A stretch of 64,000 nucleotides of DNA, taken from contig NZ_CP016289.1 in NCBI RefSeq assembly GCF_001679785.1, positions 496,001 through 560,000 of the forward strand, given 5' to 3'. Shown here one piece after another: positions 8,636 through 16,798 of this stretch. This DNA comes from Rhizobium leguminosarum. GTDB lineage: Bacteria; Pseudomonadota; Alphaproteobacteria; Rhizobiales; Rhizobiaceae. Position 1 is the stretch's first letter. Each line of letters opens with the position of its first letter. The translations under genes were made by a program, and so were the position numbers. The notes under the pieces were generated by a model, which saw only the letters and a program-made list of their open reading frames with translations, searched no databases and was not told where the DNA came from.

Positions 8636-9973
8636 ATGACAAGAGTAGCCGTCATCGGTGCCGGTCCTTCCGGGCTGGCGCAGCTGCGCGCCTTTCAATC
8701 GGCTGCCCAGAAGGGCGCCGAAATCCCGGAGATCGTCTGCTTCGAAAAGCAGTCGGACTGGGGCGGGCTCTGGAACTATACCTGGCGCACCGGCCTCGAC
8801 GAATATGGCGAGCCGGTCCATGGCAGCATGTATCGTTACCTCTGGTCGAACGGCCCGAAGGAATGCCTCGAATTCGCCGATTATTCCTTCGAGGAGCATT
8901 TCGGCAAGCCGATCGCCTCCTATCCGCCGCGCGCCGTGCTCTGGGATTACATCAAGGGCCGCGTCGAGAAGGCGAACGTCCGCCACTGGGTGCGCTTCAG
9001 CACGCCGGTGCGCATGGTTCGCTTCGACGATCAAACGAAGAAATTCACGGTGACGGCGCATAACCGCATCGAGGACCGGATGTATGAAGAGGAATTCGAC
9101 TATGTCGTCGTGGCATCAGGTCATTTCTCGACGCCGAACGTGCCCTATTTCGAGGGTGTGAAGACCTTCAATGGCCGCGTGCTGCATGCCCATGACTTCC
9201 GCGACGCGCTGGAGTTCAAGGGCAAGGATATCCTCATCGTCGGGCGCAGCTATTCGGCCGAAGACATCGGCTCGCAATGCTGGAAATACGGCGCAAAATC
9301 GGTGACGACCAGCTATCGCTCGAAGCCGATGGGCTTCAAATGGCCGGAGAATTTCGAGGAGCGGCCGCTGCTGGTGAAGCTCGAAAACCGCACGGCGCAT
9401 TTCCTCGACGGCTCGACCAAGGATGTCGATGCGGTGATCCTCTGCACCGGATACCAGCACCACTTCCCCTTCCTGCCCGATGATCTCCGGCTGAAGACCG
9501 CCAACCGCCTTTGGGCCGACAGCCTCTACAAGGGGGTGATCTTCGACAAGAACCCGCAGCTTTTCTATATCGGCATGCAGGACCAGTTCTACACCTTCAA
9601 CATGTTCGACGTGCAGGCCTGGTGGGCGCGCGACGTGATGATGGGTCGCATCACCCTGCCATCCGAAGAGGAGCTGAAGGCCAATTTCGACATGTGGCGC
9701 GCCCGCGAGGAAAGGCTCGAGGATGCCGAGCAGATGATCTGGTATCAGGGCGACTATGTGAAGGAACTGCTCGCCGAGACCGACTATCCCAGCTTCGACA
9801 TCGAGGCGACCAACCAGACCTTCATGGAGTGGGAACATCACAAGGCCCACAACATCATGGGCTTCCGCGACCATGCCTACCGATCGCTGATGACCGGCAA
9901 TATGTCGCCGACGCACCACACGCCCTGGGTCGAGGCGCTCGACGATTCCATGGAGGAATATCTGCGCAACTGA
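8636..9973 (+). CDS. tmm: Trimethylamine monooxygenase (flavin-containing)
   Basis: The 445-residue class B flavin monooxygenase has an N-terminal FAD motif VIGAGPSG (G8, G10, G13), the FMO-identifying motif FxGxxxHxxxF at F178-F188 ([11 protein letters not shown]), an NADPH-binding [12 protein letters not shown] around 201-212, and [12 protein letters not shown] near the C-terminal FATGY-like site. Bacterial Tmm of this length oxidises trimethylamine to trimethylamine N-oxide and often acts on dimethyl sulfide as well. Placement after dmmC in a methylamine operon makes this assignment strong. AGGGGAA precedes the ATG. A 15-bp hairpin follows the stop. Confidence 0.92.
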   Translation: MTRVAVIGAGPSGLAQLRAFQSAAQKGAEIPEIVCFEKQSDWGGLWNYTWRTGLDEYGEPVHGSMYRYLWSNGPKECLEFADYSFEEHFGKPIASYPPRAVLWDYIKGRVEKANVRHWVRFSTPVRMVRFDDQTKKFTVTAHNRIEDRMYEEEFDYVVVASGHFSTPNVPYFEGVKTFNGRVLHAHDFRDALEFKGKDILIVGRSYSAEDIGSQCWKYGAKSVTTSYRSKPMGFKWPENFEERPLLVKLENRTAHFLDGSTKDVDAVILCTGYQHHFPFLPDDLRLKTANRLWADSLYKGVIFDKNPQLFYIGMQDQFYTFNMFDVQAWWARDVMMGRITLPSEEELKANFDMWRAREERLEDAEQMIWYQGDYVKELLAETDYPSFDIEATNQTFMEWEHHKAHNIMGFRDHAYRSLMTGNMSPTHHTPWVEALDDSMEEYLRN

Positions 9974-9989
9974 TGAGGCGGGCCTGCAT

Positions 9990-10025
9990 TGCCGGAGGAG
10001 GGTGTGCGGGCACTCTCCTCCGGCA
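9990..10025 (+). terminator. Strong hairpin after tmm
   Basis: A 15-bp stem (9990-10004 with 10011-10025, one G-T wobble) with loop TGCGGG lies 17 bases after the tmm stop. There is no T-run, so it may act as a Rho-dependent or stabilising end of the amine operon. One arm contains GGAGGAGGG and the other CTCTCCTCC, so the stem hides both Shine-Dalgarno-like and anti-Shine-Dalgarno sequences. Confidence 0.55.
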
Positions 10026-10085
10026 TATTGTGAGCCGCGCCTTTGAGCGAGACGACTGCAACTCTTCTCTTCGGATGTCGCCTTC

Positions 10086-10688
10086 ATGGATTTTCAAACG
10101 AGCATTCTCGGGCGCATGAGCGGTTTTCTCTACCGCTGCCGTGCCGATGAAAACTACACGATGCTTGAGATGACCGACGGAATCGAGCGCATCTTCGGTT
10201 ATCCCGTCGACGAAATCATCGGCAACCGCACGCGGACCTTCACCTCGATCATGTACGAGGAAGACGTGCCACTGATGGACGAGATCGTCGGGCGGGCGCT
10301 GGAGAGGCGCACAGACTGGACGATGGAATACCGCATGCGTCACGCCATGGGCCATCTCATCTGGGTGACCGAGACGGGCGGCGGCATCTGGGACGAGAAG
10401 GGCGAGCTTCTCTATCTCGAAGGCAGCATCATCAACATCGAATCACTCTACCAGCGAATCGATGACCAGACCGCCGACATGCGCGTCACCGCCTCGAAGA
10501 CCAATGAGATCCTGCAATCGCTGCGCTATCTGAAGCTGCTGGCCGTCAATGCCGGCATCGAGGCCGCCCGCGCCGGCACGGCCGGGTCGGGCTTTGCAGT
10601 GCTTGCCGCCGAGATGCGCGCGCTCGCCAACTCCTCGGAAGAGGCCGCACGCGCCATTTCCAACGCACAACGCACGGCGAAAGGCTGA
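10086..10688 (+). CDS. Soluble PAS protein with a short chemoreceptor signalling tip
   Basis: The 200-residue protein begins with a PAS domain (about 1-120; GFLYRCRADENYTMLEMTDG, then FGYPVDEIIG, with a PAC-like stretch TDWTMEYRMRHAMGHLIWVT). After a linker, residues about 145-195 match the highly conserved hairpin tip of methyl-accepting chemotaxis proteins (LLAVNAGIEAARAGTAGSGF, then EMRALANSSEEAARAI). There is no transmembrane helix, no HAMP domain, and no room for methylation helices of normal length, so the receptor is cytoplasmic and very short. It may couple a PAS-sensed ligand or redox state to CheA/CheW. It stands alone between tmm and minC. Confidence 0.72.
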   Translation: MDFQTSILGRMSGFLYRCRADENYTMLEMTDGIERIFGYPVDEIIGNRTRTFTSIMYEEDVPLMDEIVGRALERRTDWTMEYRMRHAMGHLIWVTETGGGIWDEKGELLYLEGSIINIESLYQRIDDQTADMRVTASKTNEILQSLRYLKLLAVNAGIEAARAGTAGSGFAVLAAEMRALANSSEEAARAISNAQRTAKG

Positions 10689-10830
10689 GCGTTACCCAAG
10701 CAGCGGCGGATTTGCGGCTCAAGTTCAAAGCCGCGTCATTAACCGTTCAGTGCTTCCAGAGATTGCGACGCTTTCCCAATGACTTGCGGCAATTCCGCGC
10801 TTAAAGAATCTCAGGTGATTGTCGGTGATA

Positions 10831-10857
10831 TTAAGGTCGCGTTAACTTTTTGTTAAC
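10831..10857 (+). promoter_or_regulatory. Tandem CtrA boxes upstream of minCDE
   Basis: Three TTAA half-sites (10831-10834, 10842-10845, 10853-10856) are separated by exactly seven bases each, giving two overlapping copies of the CtrA consensus TTAA-N7-TTAAC (the middle and last half-sites are followed by C). They lie 41-67 bases before minC. CtrA is the alphaproteobacterial cell-cycle master regulator, and control of minCDE by CtrA has been reported in Sinorhizobium as I recall. Confidence 0.75.
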
Positions 10858-10897
10858 CATAGCAGCGGTAGACATGGTCAACGATTTCTTCACATAG

Positions 10898-11617
10898 ATG
10901 ACCAAAGTGCTAACAGACGCTCGCTCCATCCGCATCAAGGGCCGCTCATTCCTCGCGGTCATGCTGTCTCCGGATCTTCCGATCGATGATTGGTTGATCC
11001 GGCTGGACGATCTGGCCGCGCGTTCGGCCGGCTTCTTCCTCGGACGGCCTGTCGTGCTCGACCTGACGGACCTGCAAATCGACCGGCCGCAGCTGAAGGA
11101 CCTGATCGCCGAACTTGCCAAGCGCAATGTCAGCATCATGGGCATCGAGGGCGCGCGGCCTTCGATCCTCGGATCCGGCATGCCGCCGGCACTCAAAGGC
11201 GGTCGTTCGGTTTCCGATATCGAGGTTCAGGCAAAGGAGCCCGCCGATCCGCCCGGCAAACCGGCCGTGGCGGAGACCCGCCCGGCCATGCAATCGATCG
11301 TCATCCGGGAGCCGGTGCGCTCGGGGCAATCGGTGATCTTTCCGGAAGGCGACGTCACCGTCATCGGTTCGGTCGCCTCGGGTGCCGAGGTCATCGCCGG
11401 CGGGTCCGTCCATATCTATGGCGCGTTGCGTGGCCGAGCCATGGCGGGATCCATCGGAAACGCATCGGCGCGGATCTTTTGCCGCAAGCTCGAGGCCGAG
11501 CTGGTTGCAATCGACGGTATCTACAAAATGGCGGAAGACATGGCCCCCAATCTTCGCGGACAGGCTGTTCAGCTCTGGCTCGAAGACGACGCGATCATGG
11601 CAGAAAAGCTGATCTGA
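10898..11617 (+). CDS. minC: Septum site-determining protein MinC
   Basis: The 239-residue protein has the N-terminal MinC domain (about 1-100, SIRIKGRSFLAVMLSPDLPI) that blocks FtsZ assembly, and the C-terminal beta-helix domain that binds MinD (SVIFPEGDVTVIGSVASGAE, VHIYGALRGRAMAG). A proline-rich linker of about 40 residues joins them. MinC acts at the membrane with MinD to stop division near the poles. It is the first gene of the minCDE operon and lies downstream of tandem CtrA boxes. The ATG at 10898 lacks a strong ribosome site. Length is normal for rhizobial MinC. Confidence 0.95.
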   Translation: MTKVLTDARSIRIKGRSFLAVMLSPDLPIDDWLIRLDDLAARSAGFFLGRPVVLDLTDLQIDRPQLKDLIAELAKRNVSIMGIEGARPSILGSGMPPALKGGRSVSDIEVQAKEPADPPGKPAVAETRPAMQSIVIREPVRSGQSVIFPEGDVTVIGSVASGAEVIAGGSVHIYGALRGRAMAGSIGNASARIFCRKLEAELVAIDGIYKMAEDMAPNLRGQAVQLWLEDDAIMAEKLI

Positions 11618-11699
11618 CGACAGCGCCGCGCGTCTCTTCGTGAGCCGCAAAGGACGCTTTAACACTTTGAATTACTGGGGCCACGGCAAAGGAGAGACA

Positions 11700-12518
11700 A
11701 TGATGGGGAAAGTGATCGTCGTCACGTCAGGCAAGGGCGGGGTTGGCAAGACAACCTCGACCGCCGCATTGGGAGCGGCGCTGGCGCAACGCAATGAAAA
11801 AGTCGTCGTCGTCGATTTCGACGTCGGCCTGCGCAATCTCGACCTCGTCATGGGCGCCGAGCGCCGGGTCGTCTACGACCTGATCAATGTCATCCAGGGC
11901 GACGCCAAGCTTACCCAGGCGCTGATCCGCGACAAGCGGCTGGAAACGCTGTTCCTGCTGCCGGCCTCGCAGACGCGCGACAAGGACAATCTGACGGCCG
12001 AGGGCGTCGAGCGCGTCATCAACGACCTGAAGCGCTATTTCGACTGGATCATCTGCGACAGCCCCGCCGGGATCGAGCGCGGCGCAACGCTTGCCATGCG
12101 CCACGCCGATGTTGCCGTGGTCGTCACCAATCCCGAGGTCTCGTCGGTGCGCGATTCGGATCGCATCATCGGCCTGCTGGATGCCAAGACCGCCAAGGCC
12201 GAACGCGGCGAGCGGATGGAGAAGCACCTGCTGCTCACCCGCTATGACGCCAACCGCGCCGAACGCGGCGACATGCTCAAGGTCGACGACGTCCTGGAAA
12301 TCCTGTCCATCCCGCTGCTCGGCATCATCCCCGAAAGCATGGATGTTCTGCGTGCATCCAACATCGGGGCGCCGGTCACGCTGGCAGACAGCCGCAGCGC
12401 GGCTGCGATGGCCTATTTCGATGCCGCTCGCCGGCTCGCCGGCGAAGTTGTGCCGATCGCCATCCCAGAGGAAAAGAGGAACATTTTCGGCAAGATCTTC
12501 GGACGGAGGGCAGCATGA
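11700..12518 (+). CDS. minD: Septum site-determining ATPase MinD
   Basis: The 272-residue ParA/MinD ATPase has the deviant Walker A motif GKGGVGKTT near residue 10, the switch region [20 protein letters not shown] and [11 protein letters not shown] (Walker B). The C-terminus ends in [12 protein letters not shown], an amphipathic membrane-targeting helix. ATP-bound MinD sits on the membrane and recruits MinC or MinE. I chose ATG 11700 because AAGGAGAG lies four to eleven bases upstream. An in-frame GTG at 11640 would add 20 residues without family support. The stop overlaps the minE start (ATGA). Confidence 0.95.
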   Translation: MMGKVIVVTSGKGGVGKTTSTAALGAALAQRNEKVVVVDFDVGLRNLDLVMGAERRVVYDLINVIQGDAKLTQALIRDKRLETLFLLPASQTRDKDNLTAEGVERVINDLKRYFDWIICDSPAGIERGATLAMRHADVAVVVTNPEVSSVRDSDRIIGLLDAKTAKAERGERMEKHLLLTRYDANRAERGDMLKVDDVLEILSIPLLGIIPESMDVLRASNIGAPVTLADSRSAAAMAYFDAARRLAGEVVPIAIPEEKRNIFGKIFGRRAA

Positions 12519-12775
12519 ATATTTTCCGTCTTTTCAACAAGCAGAGAACCGCACCGGCCGCCCGCGAACGGCTGCAGGTCCTTCTCGCCCATGAACGTTC
12601 CTCGGCGGGGTCGGACCTGGTCTCCCTGCTGCGCGAGGAAATCCTTGCGGTGATCGCAAAGCATGTGCAACTCGACCACGACAAGGTGCAGGTGACGATC
12701 GATCGCAACGAATACGTCTCGACCCTTGAGATCGACGTCGAAATCCCGCTGAACGCAGCCGTGCAGGCCGCTTGA
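12515..12775 (+). CDS. minE: Cell division topological specificity factor MinE
   Basis: The 86-residue protein starts [20 protein letters not shown], the membrane-sensing and MinD-contact helix, followed by the topological specificity domain ([20 protein letters not shown], then [20 protein letters not shown]). MinE stimulates MinD ATPase and drives pole-to-pole oscillation. It overlaps minD by four bases, so all three Min proteins are translationally linked. Length and motifs are typical. Confidence 0.95.
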   Translation: MNIFRLFNKQRTAPAARERLQVLLAHERSSAGSDLVSLLREEILAVIAKHVQLDHDKVQVTIDRNEYVSTLEIDVEIPLNAAVQAA

Positions 12776-12780
12776 AAGAG

Positions 12781-12811
12781 AGCGCTGCCTGTTACGACAA
12801 CAGGCGGCGCT
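12781..12811. terminator. Bidirectional hairpin between minE and the DUF6481 gene
   Basis: AGCGCTGCCTGTT (12781-12793) pairs with AACAGGCGGCGCT (12799-12811), 13 bp with one G-T wobble and loop ACGAC. It lies in the 41-base gap between two convergent genes. No T-run is present on either side. Confidence 0.55.
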
Positions 12812-12816
12812 GACGA

Positions 12817-13197
12817 TCAGGACTTCCTGGCTTTGCGATTGGCGTAACGCAGGTCGCGTTCGGCCTTTCGGGCCGCTTCGTCGGCAATCACGCGGGCGAT
12901 CCGGTCTTTGTCAGCCGCTTCGCGCGCGTCGGCATCGGCGCGTGCTGCGGCCTCGGCGGCAGCCTGACGTTCGGCCTCGGCGGCCTGAGCCCGCTCCAGC
13001 TCCTCGAGCTTGATCCGTTCCCGCTGAGCGCGACGTTCTTCCCTGGCCGCGGCAATAGCTTGACGCTCCGCCTGCTTTGCCAGCCTTGTCGGTTCGGCTG
13101 AATCCTTGGCGCTACGATACGCATTGAGGAGAGCCGCCTTGGCTTCGGCAGCGGCGCTGCGGCGATCGGAAAGCTCGTTGTTTTTGGCGTTTTTCAA
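12817..13197 (-). CDS. DUF6481 family alanine/glutamate-rich coiled-coil protein
   Basis: The 126-residue, highly charged protein has the conserved front LKNAKNNELSDRRSAAAEAK and then a long helix rich in Ala, Glu and Arg, probably a coiled coil. It ends in basic residues (RYANRKARKS). This matches what I know as DUF6481 in Rhizobiaceae, of unknown function. I chose a TTG start at 13197 because AGGAAAC lies just upstream of it on this strand and the family homology begins there. The frame stays open to 13275 (ATG), which would add 26 residues of low-quality sequence. It could bind nucleic acids, but that is speculation. Confidence 0.65.
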   Translation of the reverse strand: MKNAKNNELSDRRSAAAEAKAALLNAYRSAKDSAEPTRLAKQAERQAIAAAREERRAQRERIKLEELERAQAAEAERQAAAEAAARADADAREAADKDRIARVIADEAARKAERDLRYANRKARKS

Positions 13198-13335
13198 ATC
13201 TGTTTCCTGACTGTTTGACTTCGACCTTACGGCGGCGCGCGCGTCTTCAGACGCGCAAAGGACGCTGCAATACATTGAACTGCGGCATCATTTTATCCTG
13301 AAATCGAATCCGATTTAAGGAATTATGCAGTAGGG

Positions 13336-13560
13336 TCAGATTTTCTTTTTTCGCTTCGCGCTGGGAGCAGTAACCCCTGTCAAGCGATCCTGCAATTCCT
13401 TGGCCTCACGCGCTTCGCGCAACCGCAGGGTTTTTTCCTCGCGGGCACGTACGGTCGAATCGATCTCTTCGACCGCGCGGCTTCGCGCCAGGAACTGCGA
13501 TTGCGCGTTTCCGAAGGCAATCTCCGCCTGCTTGCGTGATTTGCTGTGTGACTCTGTCAT
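13336..13560 (-). CDS. Small basic hypothetical protein
   Basis: The 74-residue product (MTESHSKSRKQAEIAFGNAQ...) is helical and charged and ends in PSAKRKKKI. Its make-up resembles the neighbouring DUF6481 protein (Ala/Glu/Arg-rich with a basic tail), and the two lie in the same direction. I recognise no domain. The ATG at 13560 is preferred over an upstream ATG at 13602 because the latter reads through the cspA terminator hairpin. It may be a small nucleic-acid-binding or stress protein. This is a guess from composition. Confidence 0.55.
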   Translation of the reverse strand: MTESHSKSRKQAEIAFGNAQSQFLARSRAVEEIDSTVRAREEKTLRLREAREAKELQDRLTGVTAPSAKRKKKI

Positions 13561-13600
13561 ATCAATCCTGGATTTATGAGCCCGCTTGGCGGAACGCAGC

Positions 13601-13628
13601 AAAAAGGCCAGGCAACTTGCCTGACCTT
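13601..13628 (-). terminator. Rho-independent terminator of cspA
   Basis: Read on the minus strand, AAGGTCAGGCA (13628-13618) pairs with TGCCTGGCCTT (13614-13604), with one T-G wobble and a three-base loop. The stem runs into a TTTTT stretch (13605-13601). It lies about 60 bases after the cspA stop. Confidence 0.75.
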
Positions 13629-13689
13629 GATAGTATCATACTTTCGACTGTGCCGGTACATCCGCGGTCAAAGGAAAGCAGATTTCAGT

Positions 13690-13899
13690 TTAAGCGGCTT
13701 GGAGATTGCAAGCGGACATTTTGCCCGACTTGTTATCGCGCTCAAGCTCATAGCCGATCTTCTGGCCTTCGACGATTTCGCGCATTCCAGCGCGTTCGAC
13801 GGCAGAGATGTGGACGAAGGCGTCAGCGCCGCCGTCATCAGGCTGAATGAAGCCGAAGCCCTTGGTGGAATTGAACCATTTAACTGTGCCAGTGGTCAT
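13690..13899 (-). CDS. cspA: Cold-shock domain protein (CspA family)
   Basis: The 69-residue single cold-shock domain starts MTTGTVKWFNSTKGFGFIQP. RNP1 (KGFGFI) and RNP2 (AFVHIS) RNA-binding motifs are both intact. CSPs melt RNA secondary structure and assist translation or antitermination in the cytoplasm. It has a strong promoter (14041-14069), a leader of about 135 bases and an intrinsic terminator, so it is a stand-alone gene. The long leader is typical of cold-regulated csp genes, but cold control itself is inferred. Several paralogues are usual in rhizobia, so the exact csp letter is uncertain. Confidence 0.93.
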   Translation of the reverse strand: MTTGTVKWFNSTKGFGFIQPDDGGADAFVHISAVERAGMREIVEGQKIGYELERDNKSGKMSACNLQAA

Positions 13900-14040
13900 A
13901 ACAAACCCTTTCATAGCAATTGACGACCGCACGTGCGCAAGCACGGCGGATGATGATCTCGATTTTGAAGAGGGAAGTTCGTCCAGGGCACGTTGCCAGC
14001 GTGCGATAACAAAAGTCAAACAAGCAATATCGACCACCGA

Positions 14041-14069
14041 GATATAACCATCGAAGCCGGATATGTCAA
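14041..14069 (-). promoter_or_regulatory. Promoter of the cspA gene
   Basis: On the minus strand a perfect TTGACA (14069-14064) is followed after exactly 17 bases by TATATC (14046-14041). Transcription should start near 14034, giving an untranslated leader of about 135 bases before the cspA ATG at 13899. No gene lies between. Confidence 0.7.
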
Positions 14070-14179
14070 CTTTTAGTTTTTTTGAGCCGCCAAATCGCCA
14101 TAAGATTGCATCTCGCCGGTCGTGCGCGTCGGCGGCAGTATCAACAACCGATCGCCTTTCCCGACCTCCAAAGCAGGCG

Positions 14180-16549
14180 TTACGAGCGCGGCCGCGTCTT
14201 CTGCGGATCGTAATGCGAAAGCGGCACGATCGTCGCCGGCAGGCGCTTCTGGTGGCCGTCGAGCTTGCCGATCTCGACCTGGGTGCCGGGGCTTGCATGC
14301 ATCACGTCGATGCGGGCGAGCGCGATCGTCTTGCCGAGGACCGGCGAGCGCGTCGCGCTGGTGACGACGCCCACCTGGGCGCGAGCAATATGGATGCAAT
14401 CCCCATGACCGATCGCTTCGTTGGCCTTGATATCGAGGCCGACGAGCAGATGGCGCGGATGCTCCTTGCGCCGGATCAGCGCCTCGCGGCCGATGAAATC
14501 GTCCTGCTTGGATATCAGCGGCACCGTGAAGCCGATCCCGGCCTCGAACGGGTCGGTCTGATCGGTGAATTCATGGTGAGCGAAGATCAGGCCCGCCTCG
14601 ATGCGAACCATATCGAGCGCCTCCAGCCCCATCGGCTTCAACCCGTGCGGCTGCCCCGCCCCCCAGACCGCGTCGAACACCGTCAGCGCATCCTTCGGAT
14701 GGCAGAAGATCTCGTAGCCGAGCTCGCCGGTGTAACCCGTGCGCGAGACGACGATTGGGGCACCCTCGAAGCCGCCGATGCGGCCGACGGTAAAGCGGAA
14801 CCATTCGAGTTCGCCGATATCAGGCTGGCGCGGCGCCGTCCAGATGATCTCCTTCAGGATGTCGCGGCTCTTCGGCCCCTGCAGGGCGATATTGTGCATC
14901 TGATCGGTCGAGGAGCGGACCCAGGCCTTGAAGCCCTTTTTCTCTGCCTGCTGGCGCAGCCATATGCCGCTGAAATCATCGCCGCCGATCCAGCGGAAGT
15001 TCTTGTCGCCGAGCCGGAACAGGGTGCCATCGTCGATCATGCCGCCATTTTCGTAGCACATGGCGGAATAGACGACCTGGCCGGTCGACAGTTTGCGCAC
15101 GTCGCGCGTCAGGCAATATTGCAGCAGCTCTTCGGCATCCGGCCCCGTCACCTCGAATTTCCGCAAGGGCGAGAGGTCGATCACGGCGGCGCGCTCGCGG
15201 CAGGCCCAGTATTCCTCGACCGGCCCTTCGCTGGAAAAGCGGTTCGGCAGCCAGTAGCCGCGATATTCGGTGTAGTCCCGCGTCAAGGCGGAGAGGCGGG
15301 GATGGAAGGCGGTTTCGCGCGTCAGTTCGGCGTCGGCATCTGGGGTCATGCGATAGGCCACCGCTCGTGAGAATTTCTCTTTTCCGGAAAAGGTGCGGAC
15401 ATGGATATCCGTCGGATCCCAGCCGTTCGCAGCGTCGATATCGTCAGGGCAGGACGAGGAGACGCATACGAGATCAGTCAGCGCCCGCATCAGCACATAA
15501 TCGCCGGGACGCGACCAGGGCTCGTCGAGATAGAGCTGGTTGTTGTGGTCGATATTGGTGTTGTAGAAATAGTTCAGCGCTTCCCAGCCCTTGCGGCCGG
15601 CAATGCCGTAAGGCGCCAGCGCCGCGTTGAAATTGTCCGTGCAGTTGACGTGGCCGGGATAACCCATGTCGTCGTAATAGCGCGAGTTGCAGGCGGTCGC
15701 GAAAGCGTCATGGCGCCCGACCGTATCCTGGACGATTTCGACCAGCGGCTCGAAGTCGCGGTCGAAGGCCTTGGAGGGGAGACCCGGCATCGGATAGCTG
15801 CGGCCGAGCAGCGTGCGGGTGACGGTGGAATCAAGCGCGAGGTCGAGTCCCTTGTCGACCTTGCGGGCGGCGAAGGCCTGGAAATCGGTGCACTGGCGTC
15901 CATAGACGTCGATGATCTGGATGAACTCGCCGGCCCGCACGAAATAGGCTGCGGCGGTCGCCGCCCGGATGCGGATATCCTCGAGCGGATCGGCGGCCGG
16001 TTCCGGCAGGGCGGAGGCATAATCGCGGATCAGCAGGCTGCGCTGGATCCTGATCTCGATCGGCGTCGCCGTATCCTGCGCCTCCGGCGACATGGCGCTG
16101 CCGGGTGCCGCGACGATCAGCAGGCCCTTCATGGAAATCGTGAAATCCGCCCGGCTGCCCGGTGTCGATCCCGCCCCGAAAATGCAGAGCGCGCCGGCCG
16201 CTGCCAGATCGGCGCCGCGACGCTGAAGCGCTGCACGCGTGCGGCCAGCACTCTCATCCTCCGCTTGAAGAATGGCTTTCAAACCCTCGGCTGAATTGCT
16301 GAAAGCCGTTCCGATACCGGCCGCCAGGAAGCGCCCTTTCTCGTCGAGGAAGGAGATCTCGCAGACCTGTCCGCCCTCGCTGTCGATGACGCTGACCCGG
16401 TCGCCCGGCTCGACGCGCATAACGACCGATCCGCCGCCCTTTGCCCTGTAGCGCTCCGTTCCCTCCGGCAGGGTCGGAATGCCGGGATAATGCACGAGGC
16501 TCGCAGCCGCCGGCCGCAGGCCTGTCATAGCAGGATGAAGTTCTCGCAT
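14180..16549 (-). CDS. DUF1989-GcvT fusion protein (urea carboxylase-associated domain plus aminomethyltransferase)
   Basis: The 789-residue protein joins three parts. Residues about 20-190 look like a divergent DUF1989-type half (VMRVEPGDRVSVIDSEGGQV). About 190-400 is a full DUF1989 domain with its Cys/His-rich core (VYGRQCTDFQAF, GYPGHVNCTDNFN, CVSSSCPDDID). About 400-780 is a GcvT folate-binding aminomethyltransferase (CLTRDVRKLSTGQVVYSAMC, SRTGYTGELGYEIF). It probably moves a methyl or aminomethyl group from an unknown amine to THF. I chose ATG 16549, with GAGGG upstream, over a GTG at 16585. It is divergent from an APC permease, so they may share a substrate. Confidence 0.8.
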   Translation of the reverse strand: MRELHPAMTGLRPAAASLVHYPGIPTLPEGTERYRAKGGGSVVMRVEPGDRVSVIDSEGGQVCEISFLDEKGRFLAAGIGTAFSNSAEGLKAILQAEDESAGRTRAALQRRGADLAAAGALCIFGAGSTPGSRADFTISMKGLLIVAAPGSAMSPEAQDTATPIEIRIQRSLLIRDYASALPEPAADPLEDIRIRAATAAAYFVRAGEFIQIIDVYGRQCTDFQAFAARKVDKGLDLALDSTVTRTLLGRSYPMPGLPSKAFDRDFEPLVEIVQDTVGRHDAFATACNSRYYDDMGYPGHVNCTDNFNAALAPYGIAGRKGWEALNYFYNTNIDHNNQLYLDEPWSRPGDYVLMRALTDLVCVSSSCPDDIDAANGWDPTDIHVRTFSGKEKFSRAVAYRMTPDADAELTRETAFHPRLSALTRDYTEYRGYWLPNRFSSEGPVEEYWACRERAAVIDLSPLRKFEVTGPDAEELLQYCLTRDVRKLSTGQVVYSAMCYENGGMIDDGTLFRLGDKNFRWIGGDDFSGIWLRQQAEKKGFKAWVRSSTDQMHNIALQGPKSRDILKEIIWTAPRQPDIGELEWFRFTVGRIGGFEGAPIVVSRTGYTGELGYEIFCHPKDALTVFDAVWGAGQPHGLKPMGLEALDMVRIEAGLIFAHHEFTDQTDPFEAGIGFTVPLISKQDDFIGREALIRRKEHPRHLLVGLDIKANEAIGHGDCIHIARAQVGVVTSATRSPVLGKTIALARIDVMHASPGTQVEIGKLDGHQKRLPATIVPLSHYDPQKTRPRS

Positions 16550-16629
16550 ACTGCCCTCATGGGAGGATCGGGCGTCCTCGGACACCCACCCATGCAGGTT
16601 ACAAAATGCCCCGGGAAAGTAAAGTGATG

Positions 16630-16657
16630 TTGACTAAAAAGAAAATATCTTCACTAT
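16630..16657 (+). promoter_or_regulatory. Possible promoter for the APC permease
   Basis: TTGACT (16630-16635) and CACTAT (16652-16657), 16 bases apart, lie in the AT-rich part of the divergent intergenic region. A leader of about 130 bases would follow. Confidence 0.35.
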
Positions 16658-16751
16658 GCATAAAGAGTTGAGACTCGGGAATCCGTCGGGAACACGGATC
16701 GCCAAAATCATCCGGGCGGGCTTGAGACTGTCAGGGGGACACGTTCAGGGA

Positions 16752-16769
16752 GACGTACAAAGATACGTC
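16752..16769. promoter_or_regulatory. Inverted repeat upstream of the APC permease
   Basis: GACGTA (16752-16757) and TACGTC (16764-16769) form a perfect 6-bp inverted repeat around CAAAGA, 30 bases before the permease ATG. It could be an operator or a leader hairpin. No regulator gene is adjacent. Confidence 0.4.
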
Positions 16770-16798
16770 CGGAACAAATAGAATGGGGAATTTCACCG

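Noticed and set aside
10739..10745. Isolated TTAACC as another CtrA half-site
   Set aside because: A single half-site without an N7-spaced partner, expected by chance.
14063..16294. Two long plus-strand open frames opposite the DUF1989-GcvT gene
   Set aside because: Both are antisense to a protein with clear GcvT and DUF1989 motifs, and lack any domain.
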